7,716 bases of DNA from GCA-016700035 sp964646575 (GCA_964646575.1 CAZYFT010000026.1:1-7716); one strand, 5' to 3'. Shown: positions 1 through 6,183, counted from the first letter of the stretch. Notes: generated by a model not told the origin, from the letters alone. A program made the numbers and translations.

Positions 1-489
1 AATCAACGAACACAGGCGCAATACATGATTCAGCAGTCAATTGAGGCAATTAAGGCATATCGCGAGACAGACAACTTTGATTGGAATGATTTTATCGTTG
101 ATGTTAATGGTGCTGGGTCGGTACTTAGAATAGGATTAGAGCAGGCTGATGGTTCTAAGACGTATAACAGCTTTGTGTGCGATCAGACCACAGCTGCGCC
201 GGGTACGCCTAATGAATGTGAATTTATAATTGAGAATGGCTCTACAGCCCTGACGCCAGTTGGCGCTAACGTGAATGTAGCATCGGCTGGAAGTTTTACT
301 TTAGAAATAGTTCCAGAATCATACTTTCTAGAGGGATTTCCAGGTACTAATTCGATAAGCGCGGGGGGCTCACTACCAAATGATACAAATATATCGGCTG
401 TTACATTTGTCGTCCGGGCCACCTGGACGGATGCTAATGGTATTGCGAGTAATGCTAGTGCCAGCACGATAATTACGGAGCCACGATGA
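1..489 (+). CDS. Type IV pilin-like protein, PilV/GspI-like (5'-truncated)
   Basis: The frame is open from base 1, so the N-terminus lies outside the window; 162 residues are visible, ending in TGA at 487-489. The first visible residues (NQRTQAQYMIQQSIEAIKAY) look like the end of the long pilin alpha-1 helix just after the membrane segment, the part that in PilV/GspI-type minor pilins of CPR bacteria follows the prepilin peptidase site and hydrophobic stretch. The missing 5' part should therefore encode the short leader, the cleavage Gly and the hydrophobic helix. The rest is a Thr/Ser/Asn/Gly-rich, beta-looking globular domain with two cysteines (window residues 60 and 73) that may form a disulfide. 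The ATG at 25 is unlikely to be the start because it falls inside the helix. The gene overlaps the next by 4 nt (ATGA), indicating a shared transcript. The pilin assignment is inferred from helix style and from two clear pilin neighbours. Confidence 0.75.
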   Translation, partial: NQRTQAQYMIQQSIEAIKAYRETDNFDWNDFIVDVNGAGSVLRIGLEQADGSKTYNSFVCDQTTAAPGTPNECEFIIENGSTALTPVGANVNVASAGSFTLEIVPESYFLEGFPGTNSISAGGSLPNDTNISAVTFVVRATWTDANGIASNASASTIITEPR

Positions 490-1139
490 TGAAGAGATTG
501 CTCGGTCATAAACGTGGTGGGTATACATTGCTGGAGCTCACTTTTTCGATTGCATTGTATACGGCGATAGTACTTATGTGCTTGATCGGCTTTATTGGTA
601 TTTTTGGTATTTACAACAAGGCCCAAAGCCTTACTCGCACTCAAGAAGAGGCGCGAAAGGCCATGGATGCACTCACGCGAGACTTGCGTCAAACAATTCG
701 TGTCACTAAACCGGCAACTGTAGTTTCTTATGGCGCTCGTCCGGTGCTTGCTTTACACTGCCTGGATACGGGAGGGCAAAATGTAGGCTATGGGCTTGGC
801 TATATCGCAAGTCAGAATCATTACGTTTTGGTGCGCTCCACGAATTGCACGGATTTCTCTCAAGCAGCGCTAGTTACAAGCCCTGATGTGTGGTCAGAAA
901 AACTTGCACCTAATCTATGGCCAGATACCAGCACTGATGATGGCGTTGCTCCAGATACTGCACCATTTAAGATTTCACAAGTTGCGACTACTGGAGGCAT
1001 TGGGCCAGTAGTTTGGCAGGTTCGCATTGGAGTATTCCGTGGGGCAACTGCTCCGTCAAAAAATCCAACAGCGGCAGTTACCGATCAGTTTGGGGCGGGG
1101 ACAATGCTGCAATCGGTGGTAATTTCGAGAAATGACTAA
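486..1139 (+). CDS. Prepilin-type N-terminal cleavage/methylation protein, PilW/GspJ-like minor pilin
   Basis: This 217-residue protein has a textbook type IV prepilin N-terminus. A 12-residue basic leader ends in GG, then comes YTLLE, so the prepilin peptidase (PilD) should cut after Gly12; Tyr13 becomes the methylated residue +1 and Glu17 the conserved Glu+5. Residues 13-42 form the hydrophobic alpha-1 helix, followed by an amphipathic helix (EEARKAMDALTRDLRQT, about 54-70) typical of PilW/GspJ proteins, then a mostly beta C-terminal domain with Cys92 and Cys121. The start is ATG 486 or the adjacent ATG 489, after GGAG at 477-480. It overlaps the stop of the upstream pilin gene, so translation is probably coupled. 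It is the middle member of an I-J-K-like minor pilin cassette that would sit at the pilus tip. The processed protein acts in the inner membrane and then in the fibre. The family is certain; the PilW/GspJ subtype is inferred from size and gene order. Confidence 0.88.
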   Translation: MMKRLLGHKRGGYTLLELTFSIALYTAIVLMCLIGFIGIFGIYNKAQSLTRTQEEARKAMDALTRDLRQTIRVTKPATVVSYGARPVLALHCLDTGGQNVGYGLGYIASQNHYVLVRSTNCTDFSQAALVTSPDVWSEKLAPNLWPDTSTDDGVAPDTAPFKISQVATTGGIGPVVWQVRIGVFRGATAPSKNPTAAVTDQFGAGTMLQSVVISRND

Positions 1140-1170
1140 CTTATTGCATTCTGCAGTCTAAAAGGGTAGC

Positions 1171-2538
1171 ATGAAAACAGTTATGGTTCATAGAGTGAGG
1201 AAAATTTTGCAACGTCGACAGCAAGGTTCGGCAGCCCTGATAACGACAATCGCGGTTTCCGCTATTCTTGTGGTGTTATTTGTTGGTATTACTACCATTG
1301 CAACTCGAGAAATCCGCCAATCTATCAACTCAGATAATGCAAACCGTGCGCTCTATGCTGCTGAGGCTGGCGTAGAGGATGCCGTGCGTAGGTTGGGTGA
1401 TGATCCAAAGTTTAGAGAGTCTACGTGTAACGCCTCGAATAGTGGAACGGAAGTGCGAGTTTCAGATCCATCTACCGGTCCGGATGTAGCCTGGACGTGT
1501 CGTACGGTCACTGTGGTGCAAGATGAACTCACAGGTCAGCTTGATGTGGATGAAAGCTTAAGCCTGAACCTAGGCAGAGGGCGTTCGGGTCCTGACGAGA
1601 CTGCACCATACTTACAGGCTCGTTACATGTCGATAGAGTGGAATGATCCTCGCGATGCAGCTGATGCACCGGCTTCTCAGGTGCTCATTAACAGGCTCTC
1701 AAGCTGGTTGCCAACCTATAATCCTGACTCGCCTGTGTGGCAGGGGGCAGCTGCGCTCGAAGTTACATCTACCTGGTTTGGCAGTAATAATGCAGGACAA
1801 GTAAATAAGGCCACAATTAATCAGGGCGGACTTGCAGGAGTATTCCCTGTGCGTACGGTAATTGCATCGCCAGCCTGTCCGACTGCTGGCTGTAATTACT
1901 CAGACTTTTCTCCTTGGAATACCGCTACCTACCCAAATAGTACCTATGTAGATGCTGCAAAAGACGGTGGTGGCCAGATTGACCCTGGTGCATTGCAGAG
2001 CTTTGTACGAACCGACTGCACCAATTCTGCAACTGTAGAGTATAGCTGCACGATGAAGAATAGTGACGGCTCACTGTACGATTTGGCTAACCTGGCTAGA
2101 ACTGAAATAAATAATGGCACTACTAATGTGTATTATGATAGTAGCTCTGCTGCCAACTTTGAGAATAGTACTATGTTCTTACGTGTTCGCCCGCGTTACA
2201 ACTCTGCTAGCTACCGCATTCGTTTTTATGCGGCGGATAGGGTAACGCCGGTATACATGCCGGATGGTAACGCTACAATTGATGTTACGGCTCGTTCGGG
2301 CGACTACTTCCGTCGCGTACTCGCTAAGAAGCAGCTTGTTCCAACCGTGTATGATGGCGTGTTCGATAATGCAATTTTCTCCGGCGCTGATATTTGTAAG
2401 AATATGCGTATTTACCGTGACTATCGTGGAGCACCAGATTATCTTTGGGCATCTGATCCGGCAACAGGTGTAGGTAGTAAGCAGCCAAATGCCGATGCCG
2501 GTAAGAACGACTGCGGTACCACCGACCAAGACGTATAA
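1171..2538 (+). CDS. Large PilX/GspK-like minor pilin
   Basis: The protein has 455 residues. A basic leader (residues 1-19, ending RRQQG) precedes a hydrophobic helix at 20-42 and then the signature TREIRQS...NRALYAAEAGVEDAVRRL (about 45-75) that marks PilX-type pilins; cleavage is expected after Gly19. Position +5 after that Gly is not Glu, as is typical of GspK/PilX proteins, which in type II secretion cap the pseudopilus tip. The large secreted part is rich in Thr, Ser, Asn and Tyr and holds eight cysteines (86, 110, 236, 241, 283, 293, 409, 448) that fall into four neighbouring pairs. The start ATG has AAAGGG at 1161-1166 only 4 nt upstream; Met5 (1183) is an alternative and changes only the leader. 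It lies 31 nt after the preceding pilin gene and ends just before a terminator, so it is the last gene of the operon. Its likely role is pilus tip or adhesin; the binding target is unknown. Confidence 0.8.
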   Translation: MKTVMVHRVRKILQRRQQGSAALITTIAVSAILVVLFVGITTIATREIRQSINSDNANRALYAAEAGVEDAVRRLGDDPKFRESTCNASNSGTEVRVSDPSTGPDVAWTCRTVTVVQDELTGQLDVDESLSLNLGRGRSGPDETAPYLQARYMSIEWNDPRDAADAPASQVLINRLSSWLPTYNPDSPVWQGAAALEVTSTWFGSNNAGQVNKATINQGGLAGVFPVRTVIASPACPTAGCNYSDFSPWNTATYPNSTYVDAAKDGGGQIDPGALQSFVRTDCTNSATVEYSCTMKNSDGSLYDLANLARTEINNGTTNVYYDSSSAANFENSTMFLRVRPRYNSASYRIRFYAADRVTPVYMPDGNATIDVTARSGDYFRRVLAKKQLVPTVYDGVFDNAIFSGADICKNMRIYRDYRGAPDYLWASDPATGVGSKQPNADAGKNDCGTTDQDV

Positions 2539-2555
2539 AATGTATTGCTAGATGT

Positions 2556-2581
2556 AAAAATAGCCCTTTGGGGCTATTTTT
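2556..2581. terminator. Bidirectional intrinsic terminator between pilin operon and xer gene
   Basis: This is a perfect 11-bp stem: AAAAATAGCCC (2556-2566) pairs with GGGCTATTTTT (2571-2581) around a 4-nt TTTG loop. The GC-rich core followed by a T run gives an intrinsic terminator on the + strand, and the A run supplies the U tract on the - strand. It lies 17 nt after the pilin stop and overlaps the last codons and the stop (TAG, 2576-2574) of the convergent xer gene, so it can serve both transcripts. Confidence 0.9.
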
Positions 2582-3485
2582 GATTATCGGAGTGGAACTT
2601 TTGGTGAACTTCTTTGAGCTTGGGATTAGTTATGTGAGTGTACACTTGGGTGGTGGCAACGTTAGCGTGACCCAGAAGCTCTTGTACGCTCCTAAGGTCG
2701 GCACCATGGGAAAGTAGGTCTGTTGCGAAGGAGTGGCGCAATGTGTGGGGAGTTACGCGCTTGGTGATCCCCGCAGCTACTCTGCCACGCTCGATAATGC
2801 GCTGCACACTCCTAGGTGTAAGCCTGGCAGTTTCGTTGGATTCATCGGATTTTTTGTGAGCTAGGTGAATGAAGAGCGCATCATCTTTGTCTTTGCGCAG
2901 AGCGAGGTACTCGTTGAGCGATCCTGAGGCCAGCTCGGAGAGGAACACGGGTCGATCTTTTTGGCCTTTACCACGAATGGTAAATTCGCCTCGAGCTGTG
3001 TTGACGTCGTCTCGATTGAGGCTAACTAGCTCTGAAACGCGTAGGCCGCCAGAAAAGAGGAGTAGCACCATAGCTCGATCGCGTTTTCCGGCTAAATCAT
3101 TACCAGACACTGCTTCCACCAGTCGTGCTACTTCCTCGGCATCTAAAAATGCCACCTGAGGGCGAGCGGCTTTTGCGAGCTCGATGCGTTCTGGGGGGAG
3201 TGATTCCACATCTTGGCGGGCTAGGTACTTTAGGAAAGAGCGCATGGCTATCAAGTGGTAGTTAATCGTGGTGATACTCACGCTGCGGCCATCGTCGAGC
3301 CTCAGTCGATTGAGCCATTTGCGCCAGCCGGCAATGGTTTTATCATTAATTTTTGCCACCTGAATATCTCCGGCGTATTCATAAAAGCGGTTCAGGTAGT
3401 GGCTGTAATTCTCAATAGTTTTAAGGCTACGACCACGCTCTAGCTCGAGAGCATCAAGAAATTCGGCAAGATAATCTGAAAACAT
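2574..3485 (-). CDS. xerD: Site-specific tyrosine recombinase, XerC/XerD family
   Basis: This 303-residue tyrosine recombinase has the usual Xer length. The N-terminal SAM-like DNA-binding domain spans about residues 1-100 (LKTIENYSHYLNRFYEY) and the catalytic domain about 110-295. All catalytic residues are visible: Arg149 in SGGLRVSEL, Lys173 in RGKGQKDR, His247 and Arg250 in PHTLRHSFA, His273 in LLGHANVATT, and nucleophile Tyr282 in VYTHI. Positions match E. coli XerD closely. Xer proteins resolve chromosome dimers at dif; with no phage or integron context here, a housekeeping role is most likely, although XerC, XerD or a lone Xer cannot be told apart from this window. The ATG at 3485 was chosen because it gives the family-length N-terminus and lies 6 nt from a good promoter; the only other in-frame start is a TTG at 3584, inside the divergent gene. 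There is no convincing Shine-Dalgarno, so the mRNA may be leaderless. Confidence 0.93.
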   Translation of the reverse strand: MFSDYLAEFLDALELERGRSLKTIENYSHYLNRFYEYAGDIQVAKINDKTIAGWRKWLNRLRLDDGRSVSITTINYHLIAMRSFLKYLARQDVESLPPERIELAKAARPQVAFLDAEEVARLVEAVSGNDLAGKRDRAMVLLLFSGGLRVSELVSLNRDDVNTARGEFTIRGKGQKDRPVFLSELASGSLNEYLALRKDKDDALFIHLAHKKSDESNETARLTPRSVQRIIERGRVAAGITKRVTPHTLRHSFATDLLSHGADLRSVQELLGHANVATTQVYTHITNPKLKEVHQKFHSDNQK

Positions 3486-3491
3486 ATCTCT

Positions 3492-3520
3492 AGCATAAGA
3501 CTTTTCTCCAGAGGCTGCAA
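3492..3520 (-). promoter_or_regulatory. Predicted sigma70-type promoter of xer, leaderless spacing
   Basis: Read on the - strand: -35 TTGCAG (3520-3515), a 17-nt spacer, -10 TATGCT (3497-3492), then 6 nt and the ATG at 3485. Transcription normally starts about 7 nt after the -10, which is the A of the ATG itself, so the mRNA would have no 5' leader. GGAG lies about 20 nt upstream of the ATG, too far to act as a Shine-Dalgarno. The promoter is predicted from hexamers and spacing only. Confidence 0.6.
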
Positions 3521-3529
3521 AGTTTTCAG
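3515..3529. repeat. Imperfect palindrome between divergent -35 boxes (possible operator)
   Basis: CTGcAAAgTTTtCAG reads as an imperfect inverted repeat: CTG, AAA, TTT and CAG pair, with mismatches at the bases in between. It covers the xer -35 box and most of the 10 nt between the two divergent -35 boxes, where a repressor or activator could act on both promoters. A 15-bp AT-rich imperfect palindrome can arise by chance, so confidence is low. Confidence 0.25.
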
Positions 3530-3530
3530 A

Positions 3531-3559
3531 TTGGACATGTAGGCGTGAAAGAGTAAAAT
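3531..3559 (+). promoter_or_regulatory. Predicted sigma70-type promoter of the ligase/TPR gene, leaderless spacing
   Basis: -35 TTGGAC (3531-3536), a 17-nt spacer and -10 TAAAAT (3554-3559) are followed by 6 nt and ATG at 3566. The expected transcription start coincides with the ATG. An in-frame TAA at 3554-3556 lies inside the -10, and no start codon occurs between it and 3566, so the start cannot move upstream. GAAGG at 3560-3564 is only 1 nt from the ATG, too close to act as a Shine-Dalgarno. Confidence 0.68.
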
Positions 3560-3565
3560 GAAGGC

Positions 3566-5494
3566 ATGTTTGGGGGACTCGCAAAAAAGCGGTTAGAGTT
3601 ATCGCGAGAGCTGGTGCTACCAGTTTTGTTTCTTTCGCTACTCATGGTGCCATGGTTTATTGGCGGGCGCGATCCTTTTGGGCTAGTCGTACAATCAGGG
3701 CTGAGTCTTTTACTGCTGGTGAGCTGGGTGCTCTTATCGCGTGATCGAGCCTTAGCTATTAGCTTGCGTCCGCGCTGGGTAATGGTGCCGGGGCTAGTGC
3801 TGGTGGTCACGGCTTTTATTAGTTTGCTGTGGTCAGTGAGCCAGTTTGAGTCAATCCTTGCGCTGGCCACTATCATGAGTGCTTCAATTGTATTTGTAGT
3901 GGCACGAGATGTGTTTCGTAATGCTCGGGCTCGCGGCTTCTTAGTGAAGATTTTCTTACTGGTAGCGGTGGTAGTGAGTGTTATTGGTCTAGGCATGTAT
4001 CTCGTTGGGGATTACGAGCGGGCAACCTCGCTGTTCTTCTGGCCAAACCCGTTCGCTACATATTTACTTGCGGCATTGCCGTTTAGTTTGGATTTGGCTA
4101 TTCGACACAGCGAAGACAGACCAAGCGTATGGGTATATGTGTCGCTATTATTGGGAACAGCTTTTTTTGTAACGTACTCTCGTGCGGCTTGGCTTATCGC
4201 TTTGGTGCTAGTCGGACTTCTCTGGTGGCGCTCAGAGCAGCGTAAACGAGCTGCTGTGATTTTGGCCGGTGTAGCAGTGGCATCCGTGACGCTTGGCCTG
4301 GCAGCAACCAGCGCGCGAACTTATCTTGAGAAGCCGGTCGTAGCGGTGGCTAGTCGGCTTTCAGATTCTGCTCAATCGCAAAGTGTGGCAGACCGCATTG
4401 ATTTTTGGCGTGAGGGGACGGCGATGTTTGCCGAAAGGCCGGTGTTAGGTTGGGGAGTGGGTACGTATAAGGAAGTGCATCCAGGTTTTCAGCGCAGTGC
4501 TGTAACCGCTACTAATAACCCGCATTCATTACCTGTGCAAATTTTGGTGGAGCTAGGTGCGGTTGGTTTTGTAGCGTTTCTTGTAATGGTTGCCGCCTCA
4601 ATTGGTTATTTTTGGAAGGAACATACACTAAAGCGCTCGCCAGTCATATGGGCAAGCCGAATTGCCCTCATTGTTGTTGCGTTGCATAGCTTTGTTGATT
4701 TGGCCACAAACTATCCTACGCTCATAATAATCTTTCTTGTGCTGGCTGCTTTGGCGGTGCCAATCCCGAAGGAGCATGGTGAATTCCGGCTGAAAGATCG
4801 CCGTGCTATGACTGGGTTTGGCCTAGCTGCACTAGTCATGCTGTTTGCTACCTGGTTTACATATCAGCTGTATCTTTCAAGGGTCGATCAAGCATATATT
4901 GATGTTGTTGCGCCATACGACATGCAGGAAGCTGGTGAGCGATACGAAGCTCTCTTACAGACAGCGGTGGTGCCGCCAGATACTTTGTCGCAAGCCGCAC
5001 TGTTTTGGGTGGATATGTATGATGCGGAAGAAACCCCGCTGCCAAAATACGCTGAGCGAGCGGCGCGTTTAGCTACCGAGGCAACCCGTCGTGAGTCACG
5101 TGATGCCCGCCATTGGTACGCGCTTGGTAACGCTAGTGAGCGGCTTGGTAAAACATCCGAAGCTCTGGCGGCATATCGGAAGGCCGTTGAACTTGATCCA
5201 TTCAATAACCCTCAATATCAGATCAGCTATGCGCAGCTCTTGGCACAAGAGGGCTTTACTCAGGAGGCTCTAGAGGTACTGGGTGTTATTACACAAGAAT
5301 ATAGTGACGAAGTAATTGCGAACCGGAGTTTTGTGAGTATCGCTGACAGGGTAGCGATTGCCTTGACCTTGCAGGCTCAGCTGCAGCTAGAATCTGGTGA
5401 TCAGGCAGCGGCCGCACAATCGCTGGCTCGGGCCCGCTTGCTTTCGCCGAAGTATCAGCCCGCGCAAGAGCTCGAAACTCAGATTCAGCAGTAA
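3566..5494 (+). CDS. O-antigen ligase/polymerase-like (Wzy_C) membrane protein with C-terminal TPRs
   Basis: The protein has 642 residues. About a dozen hydrophobic segments span residues 17-250 and 325-434. Between them a long external loop holds the Wzy_C/WaaL signature: RIDFWREGTAMFAERPVLGWG (277-297) and NNPHSLPVQILVELGAVG (317-334); TYSRAAW (203-209) matches the conserved Arg region of these enzymes. Arg206 and His320 are the candidate counterparts of the essential Arg and His of WaaL. After the last membrane segment, about 200 soluble residues carry one clear TPR (about 513-548) and two weaker ones (about 549-582 and 594-630). The family moves glycans from undecaprenyl diphosphate to an acceptor (LPS core, glycan chain or protein such as pilin) outside the membrane. 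CPR bacteria lack ordinary LPS, so a surface polysaccharide polymerase or protein O-glycosyl ligase is more likely here. The start is fixed by an upstream in-frame stop. The family is well supported; acceptor and glycan are unknown. Confidence 0.85.
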   Translation: MFGGLAKKRLELSRELVLPVLFLSLLMVPWFIGGRDPFGLVVQSGLSLLLLVSWVLLSRDRALAISLRPRWVMVPGLVLVVTAFISLLWSVSQFESILALATIMSASIVFVVARDVFRNARARGFLVKIFLLVAVVVSVIGLGMYLVGDYERATSLFFWPNPFATYLLAALPFSLDLAIRHSEDRPSVWVYVSLLLGTAFFVTYSRAAWLIALVLVGLLWWRSEQRKRAAVILAGVAVASVTLGLAATSARTYLEKPVVAVASRLSDSAQSQSVADRIDFWREGTAMFAERPVLGWGVGTYKEVHPGFQRSAVTATNNPHSLPVQILVELGAVGFVAFLVMVAASIGYFWKEHTLKRSPVIWASRIALIVVALHSFVDLATNYPTLIIIFLVLAALAVPIPKEHGEFRLKDRRAMTGFGLAALVMLFATWFTYQLYLSRVDQAYIDVVAPYDMQEAGERYEALLQTAVVPPDTLSQAALFWVDMYDAEETPLPKYAERAARLATEATRRESRDARHWYALGNASERLGKTSEALAAYRKAVELDPFNNPQYQISYAQLLAQEGFTQEALEVLGVITQEYSDEVIANRSFVSIADRVAIALTLQAQLQLESGDQAAAAQSLARARLLSPKYQPAQELETQIQQ

Positions 5495-5501
5495 TGTGGT
5501 A

Positions 5502-5530
5502 TCGGACTGTACGCTTGAGTGCGGTACAAT
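5502..5530 (+). promoter_or_regulatory. Candidate promoter of the dedA operon, very short leader
   Basis: A good -10, TACAAT (5525-5530), lies 11 nt before the ATG at 5542. With a 17-nt spacer the -35 would be TCGGAC (5502-5507), a poor consensus match but similar to TTGGAC of the upstream ligase promoter. The predicted leader is about 5 nt. An in-frame TAG at 5530-5532 prevents an upstream start. Only a weak AGAG (5531-5534) resembles a Shine-Dalgarno. Read-through from the ligase gene is also possible, since no terminator is seen between them. Confidence 0.45.
5508..5528. repeat. Imperfect inverted repeat overlapping the dedA -10 box
   Basis: TGTACGC (5508-5514) and GCGGTACA (5521-5528) can pair with one bulged G around a TTGAGT loop. 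The right arm overlaps the -10 box. It lacks a T run, so it is not an intrinsic terminator; it could be an operator or an RNA hairpin in a read-through transcript, or chance. Confidence 0.25.
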
Positions 5531-5541
5531 AGAGTTTACGC

Positions 5542-6183
5542 ATGAGTATCTCAGCTTATTTTCTTGAACTCGCCATTGGTGTGATTAACCAGATAGGGTA
5601 TTTGGGAATTAGCATTATTTTAATTCTTGATAATGCTGGTGCACCAATTCCTTCGGAGGCAGTGTTGGCTTTATCGGGTGCAGCTGCAAAGGCTGGCAAC
5701 CTAGACATTTTTTTTGTATTTATTCTGGGTGTAGTCATGCAGACTATCGGCTCAAGCTTGGCTTACTGGATTGGATCTACTGGTGGTGAGACGGTGGTGC
5801 GTAAATATGGAAAATACATACTTATTTCCATGCATGACTATCAAAAAACCCAAGCCTGGTTTGATAAAAACGGTGCAAAGGCCATCTTTATTTCTCGCAT
5901 TACACCAGTGGTGCGCACCTATATGGGTTTTGTGGCCGGTGCTGCTAAAATGTCATTCTCGAGCTTCCTTACCCAAACTCTCATCGGTTCCTTCGTGTGG
6001 ACTTTTATTTGGGTTGGTTTCGGCTATGTTGTTGGCGAAGAATGGCGTAAGTATTACGAGTACCTACACTATTTGGATTACGTGATTATATTGGCGCTTG
6101 TCGTGCTGATTGGTCGCTTTGTTTATAAAAAACTCAGCCGCAGGGCTGCCCGGAAGTTACGCGCAGAGGAGCAAGCAAAATGA
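5542..6183 (+). CDS. DedA (VTT/SNARE-associated) family membrane protein
   Basis: This 213-residue protein has the usual DedA length. The family motifs appear in order: ILDNAGAPIPSEAVL (28-42), where family members usually have Glu and this protein has Asp at position 30, with Glu39 conserved; the Gly/Tyr-rich membrane stretch GSSLAYWIGSTGG (70-82); and ISRITPVVRTYMGFVAGAAKM (117-137) with the key Arg119 and Arg125. A C-terminal membrane helix (about 179-195) ends in a basic tail. DedA proteins act in the cytoplasmic membrane; some members return undecaprenyl phosphate to the inner face for reuse in envelope glycan synthesis, and others are linked to membrane potential and lipid balance. The preceding gene is an undecaprenyl-diphosphate-using ligase candidate, which fits a carrier-recycling role, but this is inference. 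The stop overlaps the start of the M16 gene (ATGA, 6180-6183). The family is certain; the substrate is not. Confidence 0.92.
   Translation: MSISAYFLELAIGVINQIGYLGISIILILDNAGAPIPSEAVLALSGAAAKAGNLDIFFVFILGVVMQTIGSSLAYWIGSTGGETVVRKYGKYILISMHDYQKTQAWFDKNGAKAIFISRITPVVRTYMGFVAGAAKMSFSSFLTQTLIGSFVWTFIWVGFGYVVGEEWRKYYEYLHYLDYVIILALVVLIGRFVYKKLSRRAARKLRAEEQAK
6165..6171 (+). promoter_or_regulatory. Shine-Dalgarno for the M16 gene, inside the dedA coding region
   Basis: AGAGGAG lies 8 nt before the ATG at 6180, within the last codons of dedA. With the ATGA overlap it points to coupled translation, and it contrasts with the absence of such sites before the promoter-proximal genes xer and the ligase gene. 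Confidence 0.75.

Noticed and set aside
183..692. Open frame on the - strand overlapping the first two pilin genes
   Set aside because: It lies antisense to two genes with clear pilin context, crosses their junction, and its translation has no recognisable motif or sensible start.
2869..3159. Open frame on the + strand inside the xer gene
   Set aside because: It is low-complexity Arg/Ser-rich translation, antisense to the intact catalytic domain of the recombinase.
2539..3565. Possible dif or att site near the recombinase gene
   Set aside because: The short non-coding stretches beside xer hold a terminator and promoters; I see no paired 11-bp arms with a 6-bp centre, and no flanking repeats suggesting an integrated element.
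3526..3996. Open frame on the - strand, 156 codons, rich in Thr, Ser and Arg
   Set aside because: It mirrors the hydrophobic coding strand of the ligase gene; the composition is that of an antisense shadow and it overlaps the promoter region.
5495..5541. Possible terminator between the ligase and dedA genes
   Set aside because: The inverted repeat there is short, bulged and not followed by a T run, so it does not meet the pattern of an intrinsic terminator.
481..6183. Recoding of UGA as glycine, as in some CPR lineages
   Set aside because: TGA ends both the first pilin gene and dedA exactly at ATGA overlaps with SD-preceded genes, and no in-frame TGA interrupts any identified gene.
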